Shown here one piece after another: positions 18,168 through 24,659 of a DNA stretch of 46,894 nucleotides; the stretch's first letter is position 1, and every line of letters starts with the position of its first letter. Below the pieces are notes generated by a model. That model was given only the letters and a program-made list of their open reading frames with translations. It ran no database searches and had not been told where the DNA came from. The position numbers and the translations under genes are program-made. The stretch spans positions 1-46,894 of the forward strand of contig NZ_CYGX02000049.1 of assembly GCF_900019265.1 (NCBI RefSeq), written 5' to 3'. The DNA comes from Paraburkholderia ribeironis. GTDB taxonomy: Bacteria; Pseudomonadota; Gammaproteobacteria; Burkholderiales; Burkholderiaceae.

Positions 18168-19205
18168 ATGGCCAGCTTCCACAACGACGCACTGCAAACG
18201 CTGTATTCCTCTATCACCGAGCGCGCCAGCGTACAACGTCACATCCCGCTGCATTCTCCGGGCTCCGCTGCGCAGAAGACCGTTGACGGGAAAACGTACA
18301 CCTACTGGCGGGTTTATCTGGCCTCAGGAAAGCACAAGGAAACCTCACTGGGCCGAGCGGGAGAGCCCGCTACCAACGCTGCGCTCGAGGCGAGACTACT
18401 CGGGAGCGCGGAGATGCGCGTGCTTGCCGCCGACGTCCAGGTTCTGCGCAAGGCGAGCTTTGCTGCTGCCGACAATTCTTCGGCGCTGACTCTCGCAACG
18501 CTCTTTAACGCCGGCATCTTCAGCCACGGCGGAGTGCTCGTCGGCTCCCACGCATTCGGTGGGCTCCTGAACAGCCTCGGCGTTCGTCTGCCTGCGAACT
18601 ACAGGACTGAGGATATCGACATCGGCAGCACGGGGACCATTTCGGTGGCTATCCCGGAAGACCGCAGCTTTCTCGACATCCTGCGTGACAGCGGTATTCC
18701 CTTTATCGAGGTGCCGGAACTGGACTCGCGAAAGCCGTCAACCTCGTTCAAGGCTCGCGGACAACCCCTCAAGGTGGACTTGCTCGTGCCGGGTACCGAG
18801 GCGTACGAGACGAAGGCCTTGCCCCAGTTGCGCGCACACGCGACAGGGCTTCCATACTTCAGGTATCTGGTATCAAACCCGGCGCGCGGCTTTATCCTTG
18901 GCAAGGAACACGTGGTCCCGGTGATGCTGCCGGACCCCGCGAGATTCGCTCTTCACAAGCTTGTCGTCAGCACGCTTCGCGACCCATCGCGCGCACTCAA
19001 GGCAGACAAGGACCGACGGCAAGCCGCTGTGTTGATTGACGCGCTCACAGAGAAATTTCCGGACTGGTTGACGACAGCCACCAACGACCTGGAGAAGAGC
19101 GCGCGCCCCCGGGTTGCCATGGCGGCTGCCCAGGCCCTGAACCTTGCTCCGGGCTTGTCGGAACGCGCCCGAGATTTTCTGGCTGATTTAGGCGCCCTCG
19201 CGTAG
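18168..19205 (+). CDS. Nucleotidyltransferase-fold protein
   Basis: Protein of 345 residues with a DNA polymerase beta-type nucleotidyltransferase core: GSHAF (126-130), the metal-binding pair T-E-D-I-D-I (Asp149, Asp151) and a third acid in L-K-V-D-L-L-V (Asp204). The N-terminal ~110 residues include a helical part and a Y-W-R-V-Y-L strand; the C-terminal ~100 residues are helical. It resembles uncharacterised NTP_transf_8-type proteins, which is family recognition from memory. No antitoxin-like partner is adjacent, and phcQ converges 17 bp away. The strong operator upstream marks it as regulated. The substrate is unknown; it could act in RNA or protein modification or in defence. Confidence 0.75.
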   Translation: MASFHNDALQTLYSSITERASVQRHIPLHSPGSAAQKTVDGKTYTYWRVYLASGKHKETSLGRAGEPATNAALEARLLGSAEMRVLAADVQVLRKASFAAADNSSALTLATLFNAGIFSHGGVLVGSHAFGGLLNSLGVRLPANYRTEDIDIGSTGTISVAIPEDRSFLDILRDSGIPFIEVPELDSRKPSTSFKARGQPLKVDLLVPGTEAYETKALPQLRAHATGLPYFRYLVSNPARGFILGKEHVVPVMLPDPARFALHKLVVSTLRDPSRALKADKDRRQAAVLIDALTEKFPDWLTTATNDLEKSARPRVAMAAAQALNLAPGLSERARDFLADLGALA

Positions 19206-19222
19206 CCTGGGTTCTCCTTCGC

Positions 19223-20233
19223 CTAGTCGAACGCCGGTTCCGAGAACCGCTCGATCCAGACTGCCAGGCGGTCGGCCGCAAAACTGGCAGTGCGTGTGCC
19301 GGCGCGGCAGGCGATGGTGTCACCTTCACGCACAAACTGCAGCGCGCCGCCGGCTTCTTCCAGCCACAGCAGGCAGGCCAGCCAGGCGGCGTGCTCGGCC
19401 GATACGGCCTGACCCACCGGCCGGGTGAGGAACTCGCTCAGCGTGGTCGGCGAAGTCCAGATCAGCGCATCGCCACCGCCGCGTACTGTGGCGCCGAGGA
19501 CGTCAGTGAAGATCTGCACCGCATCGGCAGCGCTGCGTCCCGCATTCCGCGTACGCAGCTCCGCCAGGCGCGTGCTGACCGCGTGGCCGAAGCTGCCGCT
19601 GCATTCGCTCTCGGCACCCACCAGGTCGGCGTAGTCCATCCGTTGCCAGTCCGGCTCCGCATTGCGCATACCAGCCAGTTCGGTGCCGGCCAGGTAGGTT
19701 TCCACCGGCTGGAAGCGGCCCGGGCCGATCAGGCTGGCGCACAGCGTGTGCACTATGCCGATGCGGGTGGCCACGGTCTGCGTCTGCAGCACGCCCAGCT
19801 TCTCGCGCACGAGTTGGTCGCGTTCCTTGCGCAGTCCCGACAGCTCCAGCGCCTGCCTCATCTCCATGCGCAGCGCGGTGATGTCCCACGGCTTCTTGAT
19901 ATAGCGATGTATCTGGCCTTGATTCACGGCCTCGACGGTCTGGTCCAGCTCCGAATACGCGGTCGTCAGAATCCGGACGATGTGGGGATAGCGTTCGCGC
20001 GCATAGCGCAGAAGTTCGTTGCCATATTCGCCCGGCATGCGCTGGTCGGACACCAGCACGGCCAGGCTGGCGGCGTGGGCATCCAGCATTGCCTTGCCGT
20101 CCTCCACGGAGGCGCCCGTTACCACCGGCGCGATCGAGCCGATGGCGCGCTCGAAGTATTTGACCGCGGTGGCTTCGTCATCAACGAACAGAATCGCCGG
20201 GGGCGGCGTCTGGTCGGCGCTCGTATTGCTCAT
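19223..20233 (-). CDS. phcQ: Response regulator PhcQ-like
   Basis: Protein of 336 residues: a receiver domain (about 12-130) with the acidic pair D18/D19, phospho-acceptor Asp63 in V-S-D-Q-R-M-P, Thr/Ser near 91 and Lys in Y-I-K-K-P (113-114), then a C-terminal region of about 200 residues that I cannot assign to a DNA-binding family. In Ralstonia, PhcQ is the last gene of phcBSRQ and acts in the quorum-sensing signal relay; the same order and strand occur here. It has its own AGGAG seven bases before the ATG and also overlaps the preceding phcR remnant by ATGA, so it can be translated despite the phcR lesion. Confidence 0.82.
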   Translation of the reverse strand: MSNTSADQTPPPAILFVDDEATAVKYFERAIGSIAPVVTGASVEDGKAMLDAHAASLAVLVSDQRMPGEYGNELLRYARERYPHIVRILTTAYSELDQTVEAVNQGQIHRYIKKPWDITALRMEMRQALELSGLRKERDQLVREKLGVLQTQTVATRIGIVHTLCASLIGPGRFQPVETYLAGTELAGMRNAEPDWQRMDYADLVGAESECSGSFGHAVSTRLAELRTRNAGRSAADAVQIFTDVLGATVRGGGDALIWTSPTTLSEFLTRPVGQAVSAEHAAWLACLLWLEEAGGALQFVREGDTIACRAGTRTASFAADRLAVWIERFSEPAFD

Positions 20234-20460
20234 TGGTAACTCCTGTGCATTCGATCCTTGAAATTTGGGAATTCCAGCGTCACGGTCATGCCGGCGCCGG
20301 ACGCGGACGCGATCCTGATACTCTCGCCAAAGGACTGCATGACGCGGTTGCAGAAAATCATGCCGAAGCCGCTAACGCCGGCGTTCGTGATAACTGTGTC
20401 GACCAGCAGGCGCTGCATCACCTCGGGCGCAACACCGGGGCCGTTGTCGCTGATGCCAGC
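20230..20460 (-). pseudogene. Out-of-frame kinase (HATPase) remnant of phcR
   Basis: In the frame ending at 20230, the sequence reads G-I-S-D-N-G-P-G-V-A-P-E-V (a G1 box), then G-F-G-M-I-F-C-N-R-V-M (G2-like), and ends G-A-G-M-T-V-T-L-E-F-P. This is the last third of a histidine-kinase ATPase domain. No N box, dimerisation helix or phospho-histidine region precedes it; the receiver domain lies directly upstream in another frame. Its stop overlaps the phcQ start. I read this as the 3' end of a phcR gene that lost its central part by deletion, leaving a frameshift. Confidence 0.75.
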
Positions 20461-20822
20461 ACCGCGCGGACCGTGCCCACGCCTAGCGGTTTCTCCAGGA
20501 TTCGAAACACCTCGCCAGCATTGACCGCTCCCGGCAGCGCGTTGTTGTCCGCGTAGGCTGTCACCAGGATCCGCACGATATGCGGATACTCCTGAGACAC
20601 CTGCCGCAGCAGGTCGTCGCCGTGCCGGCCCGGCATGCGGAAGTCGGTCACCAGGATCGCCACCCGTGCACCTTCGCGGCGCAGGATCGACATGGCCTCG
20701 TCCGCGCCGCCGGCGAGCAGCACCTCATAGTCGCTGCCGGCCGAGCGCGCAAAGTATTTGCGGGCCAACTCCTCATCATCGACATAGACGACAGTCTGCC
20801 GCGCTTGCTGGGTCTCTCTCAT
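20418..20822 (-). CDS. phcR: Receiver-only PhcR-like protein (truncated)
   Basis: Product of 134 residues with a near-complete receiver domain: acidic pair in V-V-Y-V-D-D-E-E (15-17), phospho-acceptor Asp60 in V-T-D-F-R-M-P, Thr88-type switch region and Lys111 in R-I-L-E-K-P. After about residue 120 the frame runs over the DNA that encodes a kinase G1 box in another frame, so the last dozen residues are nonsense. Ralstonia PhcR is a receiver fused to a C-terminal kinase domain; here that part is mostly missing. The ATG at 20822 lies 7 bp after the phcS stop. It may still act as a phosphate sink or single-domain regulator. Confidence 0.78.
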   Translation of the reverse strand: MRETQQARQTVVYVDDEELARKYFARSAGSDYEVLLAGGADEAMSILRREGARVAILVTDFRMPGRHGDDLLRQVSQEYPHIVRILVTAYADNNALPGAVNAGEVFRILEKPLGVGTVRAVLASATTAPVLRPR

Positions 20823-20829
20823 TTCGATA

Positions 20830-22167
20830 TCACTCGACACGCAGCAGGTCGAAGTTGAACGCGGTCCACTCGCCCAACTGGCTTTCTGCAAACAGTGTGC
20901 CGCCGTGCCGCTCCACCACCGCATAGCTGATGGACAGGCCAAGGCCGAGGCCCTGGCCGACTTCGCGGGTGGTGAAGAATGGTTCGAACACCCGCGCCAG
21001 ATTCTCCGCGGCGATCCCCGGGCCGTTGTCGCGCACATTCACGTGCAGCCGGTCGTCGTGCCATTGCGCCGTGACATCGATCTGCGGCGATACGGTGCCG
21101 GCCTTGCGCATGGCCAGAGCAGCATTCGAGAACAGGTTGATGAGCACGCCGATGATGGCGGCTTCGTCGCCCAGCACAAGGGTGTCGCCGGGCAGCTCAC
21201 GCGTGACCTTCACGCCGCGCAGCTCATGTGCGCTCAGCCGGAGCGATGAGTCAAGCGCCTTCTCGAACAGGAACGGCACGTCGTCTGCCGCCGCGCCGGG
21301 CTTGCGGTAGGCAAAGGTCTTCAGGTCCGACACGATATGCTGGATGCGGAGCATGCCCTGCTTGGCATCCATCAGGCACTCCTGCAGCGACGGGCTGTCC
21401 TTGGCCTGCGATTCCTCCATGGCTAATTCGATGGCCATCAGGCAGAAGTTCACCGGGTTGTTGACCTCGTGGAGCAGCCCCGCAGACAACGTACCGATTG
21501 CGGCCATCTTCTCCTGCTGCAGCAACTGGCCCTTGATCTGCGCCAGGCTTTCATTGGTGCGGGCGAGCTGGTCGTTTTTGTGCGCCAGCTCATCCTTTAG
21601 CCGGAAAAGCTGGAAACGGCCCTTCTCGTTGAAGTAGGTGTAAATGGAGCTGGCCAACGCGCAGAAGAAGATCAGGATTAGCTGGAACTGAAACTTGCTC
21701 GCGTCCTGTATGCCGCCCGGATGTGCCACGCAGGCGATGTAATAGAGCAAGACCGTGGCCAGGCCGAATGCCAGCGTCTGCCAGTAGCCGGAGGGGAACA
21801 GGATCCCCACCGCAAAGATCGTCAGCATAAGCCCGGCATAGAACAGCGAGTCCTCGCCCTGCGTGGCATAAATCATCCAGCAGATCATTGCCTGCGGCAG
21901 CAGCAGCCAGAAGAAGGTGATGACCTGCACCTGGCGTTTGCCCGTTTCCGTATAAAGCGAGAGCAATGCCAGCCCGATGGCCGCGCTGGTCAGCACCCGA
22001 ACGATGGCGAAGTACTTCTGCTCAGCCGGATACACGACATGGTCCAGCGCCACGCCCATCAGCACCAGCACGATCACGGTCAGGCCGCCCGCCTTGCTGC
22101 ACAGCAACCGGTAGTCGCGCAGCTCTTCACGATAATTCGAATGTAGCCCAGCCAGGGATGTTGTCAT
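20830..22167 (-). CDS. phcS: Membrane sensor histidine kinase PhcS-like
   Basis: Sensor kinase of 445 residues. Five to six hydrophobic segments lie between about 26 and 176, followed by a short coiled coil (about 185-220), an H box L-L-H-E-V-N-N-P-V-N (phospho-His233), an N box near N-L-F-S-N-A-A, a G1 box R-D-N-G-P-G-I and a G2 box G-Q-G-L-G-L-G-L-S-I. All catalytic motifs are intact. In Ralstonia, PhcS senses the PhcB-made 3-hydroxy fatty acid methyl ester. It begins one base after the phcB stop and is tightly linked to the phcR start. The ligand is inferred from the operon, not from the sensor sequence. Confidence 0.85.
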   Translation of the reverse strand: MTTSLAGLHSNYREELRDYRLLCSKAGGLTVIVLVLMGVALDHVVYPAEQKYFAIVRVLTSAAIGLALLSLYTETGKRQVQVITFFWLLLPQAMICWMIYATQGEDSLFYAGLMLTIFAVGILFPSGYWQTLAFGLATVLLYYIACVAHPGGIQDASKFQFQLILIFFCALASSIYTYFNEKGRFQLFRLKDELAHKNDQLARTNESLAQIKGQLLQQEKMAAIGTLSAGLLHEVNNPVNFCLMAIELAMEESQAKDSPSLQECLMDAKQGMLRIQHIVSDLKTFAYRKPGAAADDVPFLFEKALDSSLRLSAHELRGVKVTRELPGDTLVLGDEAAIIGVLINLFSNAALAMRKAGTVSPQIDVTAQWHDDRLHVNVRDNGPGIAAENLARVFEPFFTTREVGQGLGLGLSISYAVVERHGGTLFAESQLGEWTAFNFDLLRVE

Positions 22168-22168
22168 C

Positions 22169-23578
22169 TCAGGCTACTTGTTGCTGGCCGATCATTACCT
22201 CGGCAAATACATTAACCCCGGTCGGGTCCGTATACAGGCGCGGCTCGCCGCAGTTCTCCGGCATGATTTCGGCCATCTGTGCCTCGTTGCGATAGATCAG
22301 GTACCACTCCAGCACGTGCTCCATGCTGAAGCGCTCCGGGTTGTCGGCGTGGACATTGGTGACCAGCAGGCGGCCGCCCCGTTTGGTGCGGCTGGCAAAG
22401 TACTGGTTCAGCCGGGCGCAGACCTTGTCCGACAGGTAGTCAAACAGGCCGGCGCAATAGACCGCGTCGAATTCGCGGACGTCCGGTGCGTCCGCATCCA
22501 TCCGGCGCTTGAGCAGGTGGTGGACGGAATCCTGCGTGTAGCTAATGGTCATGCGCGTGGCCGTTTTCTGTGCGATCGCCCCCAGGCGATCGCGCGTCCA
22601 GTCCAGTGTCTCCTGGCTGAAGTCGAGCAGTTCGAACGTCAGCCACTGCGGTTCGTCGTATTCATGCATGAAGCGCTGGATCTCCTGAGCGGGGCCGCAA
22701 CCCACGTTCAGCACCCGGAACGGCCGCCGCGCGGCGCGCGCTTCATTGGCCAGCCGGGTCAGGTAGTCGACCAGCAGCTCGATGCGATTGCGGTGCGCGC
22801 GTGCCACGGCCGTCTGCAGGAAGGCCGCGTTGACGATCTGGAAATACGTGCTCGGGCCCTGGCGGGGATCGTCGAGCATCTGGTTGACCATCTGGTAGTC
22901 ACCGGCATAGCCCAGCGGCTTCGTGAAGGTGCGGAAGACGAAGGGCGAGCGCAGCAGTAGCGGATGTAGCGCGGCCTGGGCAAAGGCACGGTGTGCCGGC
23001 GCCAGTTCTTCGTCGACCAACCGCGCCTCGCCTTCGAATTCGTCGAAGTAGAACTTGGTCCGTTCCATCAGTGGCGATGCCAGTTCGAGGAAGAAGTCCT
23101 CGCGCAGGCTCTTGCCTTCCTTCGGCATGGTATCGACCAGGTCCGCCTGCTCGACCCAGCGCGACATGTCTGAGAGAAAAGCCCGGATCTGGTTGACCGC
23201 GATCTGGTAGTCACGGCGGATCTGAAAACGCTCGGCCCAGTCCTGCGCAAACCGGCGGGCTTCTTCCCCCACCGCCCGCGCTTCCAGCGCGGCGCCGCCA
23301 CTCAGTTCCCGCCACTCGGCAATCAGCGTCACCGAGATAATGGCTGTCAGGCCGGTATTGACCATACTGATCACGACCGCCTTGCCCGAATAGGCGTGTT
23401 CCACGCCCATCTTGACCGACAGGTCGCTCAGCACCTCACTGACCTGGACAATCGAGTACGGGTTATAGACCTCCATCACCAGGGACTTTCGCTGGAGATT
23501 GATGATCGTGCCCCGCACCTGCTCGCCCTGCGAGTTGCGGAAGCTCACTACCGGATCGATTTGCGTTTTGGAATACAC
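22169..23578 (-). CDS. phcB: SAM-dependent methyltransferase PhcB-like (signal synthase)
   Basis: Protein of 469 residues. The N-terminal ~90 residues look like a PilZ-type beta barrel, a helical linker spans about 95-275, and a class I methyltransferase domain has the SAM motif N-V-G-C-G-P-A at 291-297. Ralstonia PhcB methylates 3-hydroxy fatty acids to make the extracellular signal 3-OH PAME or 3-OH MAME. Length and the order phcB-phcS-phcR-phcQ support the assignment. The start is a GTG at 23578 with no clear ribosome-binding site, and upstream DNA is fragmentary, so the true start or promoter may have been altered. The fatty acid used cannot be read from sequence. Confidence 0.8.
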   Translation of the reverse strand: MYSKTQIDPVVSFRNSQGEQVRGTIINLQRKSLVMEVYNPYSIVQVSEVLSDLSVKMGVEHAYSGKAVVISMVNTGLTAIISVTLIAEWRELSGGAALEARAVGEEARRFAQDWAERFQIRRDYQIAVNQIRAFLSDMSRWVEQADLVDTMPKEGKSLREDFFLELASPLMERTKFYFDEFEGEARLVDEELAPAHRAFAQAALHPLLLRSPFVFRTFTKPLGYAGDYQMVNQMLDDPRQGPSTYFQIVNAAFLQTAVARAHRNRIELLVDYLTRLANEARAARRPFRVLNVGCGPAQEIQRFMHEYDEPQWLTFELLDFSQETLDWTRDRLGAIAQKTATRMTISYTQDSVHHLLKRRMDADAPDVREFDAVYCAGLFDYLSDKVCARLNQYFASRTKRGGRLLVTNVHADNPERFSMEHVLEWYLIYRNEAQMAEIMPENCGEPRLYTDPTGVNVFAEVMIGQQQVA

Positions 23579-23615
23579 AGTATTGCGGCCAGGTAAGTAC
23601 CACGAGGAGTTGGTT

Positions 23616-23790
23616 TTAAATTCGGTGCCATACCCAGGCCAGCAGGTCGGCCAGCTCGGCGTCGATGGTTTGCCTGGTCCAGGTGACGAAGCGTTGCCAT
23701 CGGTACTTCAGTTGCCGCCACGGCAACCCCTCTCTTTCCAGGCGGCGTACCACTTCTTCCCGAACTGCATCGGCCAGACAAGTTATGCAT
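23616..23790 (-). pseudogene. C-terminal fragment of an unidentified gene
   Basis: A minus-strand frame ending in TAA at 23616-23618 encodes about 50 residues of protein-like sequence, including L-P-W-R-Q-L-K-Y-R-W-Q-R-F and A-D-L-L-A-W-V-W-H-R-I. A stop codon (TAA) interrupts the frame just upstream, and no start with a ribosome-binding site is seen. It is co-directional with phcB and ends 38 bp before it. I do not recognise the family; it may be what is left of the gene that once preceded phcB. Confidence 0.45.
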
Positions 23791-24189
23791 TTGTCTTATC
23801 CGCGTCGCATCGCGACAGCACGTATGCTAATGGCATCACGGCTTCAACGACCCTCATTAGCCTGGTGGGCCTGAAGGCCGGTTTCGGAACAATCCGGACC
23901 TTTGCGATTGCAGCATTCTACTGATAAAAGAGAATGCTGTCGTCTCGCGCGGATTTCATCAGTGAAACTAGCTGGAGGCACTCGACGAAAGCGCGCCAAA
24001 GTACTACGAGGGCTGCCCCGTTGAGCGCAGGCTCAATCGAGTTCTTTGATAGTGCAAAGTGCAATGCCGCTCCTGTGCGTGTGAGAAGGCGCACACCGTC
24101 ATATTTGCGAGTCTTGTGGGGTGAAGCGCGGCGGGAAGTAGGAGACTTCGGATCCTGGCTGTAACTGGAGAGCTCAAAGAGCAGGCGCG
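23791..24189. other. Non-coding or degraded DNA upstream of phcB
   Basis: No frame here has a credible start, length or protein-like composition. The stretch lies between a gene fragment and an IS3-family remnant and looks like degraded insertion DNA. Confidence 0.5.
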
Positions 24190-24310
24190 ACGACGTCTGA
24201 ATTGGCCAGGCTCAAGGAGCTCGAGCGTGAGAACCGCGAATTGCGCATAGCTAACGAGATCCTGCGCAAGGCAACACTATCTTCATTTCAATGGTGTCTT
24301 TCTCTTTGAA
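24190..24310 (+). mobile_element. IS3-family OrfA remnant
   Basis: In one plus-strand frame the sequence encodes T-T-S-E-L-A-R-L-K-E-L-E-R-E-N-R-E-L-R, then I-A-N-E-I-L-R-K-A-T. This is the leucine-zipper end of IS3-family transposase OrfA, normally followed by the OrfB frameshift site. Beyond A-T the similarity ends and a stop follows within about ten codons. No OrfB or terminal inverted repeats were seen, so it is a dead fragment. Confidence 0.8.
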
Positions 24311-24393
24311 TGAACGTCAGCAAGAAACTTTAGCTGCCTTGCTATAGGCCGCACATGAACCTGTTATTCACGGGTGATGACGAGACCTTCGTC

Positions 24394-24453
24394 TTCGCTT
24401 GACTCTTCGCTTGACTCTTTGTTTGACTCTTCGCTTGACTCTTCGCTTGACGA
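24394..24453. repeat. 12-bp tandem repeat, five units
   Basis: Unit TTCGCTTGACTC: two exact copies, one variant (TTTGTTTGACTC), one exact copy and a final copy ending GA. The period keeps reading frames open in both directions (plus D-S-S-L type, minus K-S-Q-A or K-R-R-V type). None of the surrounding frames (24311-24659) has a convincing start or a recognisable product, so I leave this stretch without a gene. Confidence 0.85.
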
Positions 24454-24659
24454 ATGGCCGCCTCCTGATGAGGAACAGCCGTCTCAACGTCCGAGCGACA
24501 GCACGAGCGAACGACGCTTGCTGGCCGCACTGCGTCTCACGGCCTGGTGCGACGATCGTCTCAGGCGCGCGCCTTACGCAAAAGGCATAACCTGACCCAC
24601 CCTGGCAGTCTGTGGGCCGCACGGCGAGGCGCGGCCGCAGGTGCTCATCGCTGTAAAGA

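Noticed and set aside
18168..20233. Nucleotidyltransferase and PhcQ-like gene as a toxin-antitoxin pair
   Set aside because: The genes are convergent, and PhcQ is explained by the phc operon; toxin-antitoxin genes are normally co-directional.
24389..24453. CRISPR array
   Set aside because: The units are 12 bp and contiguous with no spacers, so this is a tandem repeat. No cas genes are present in the window.
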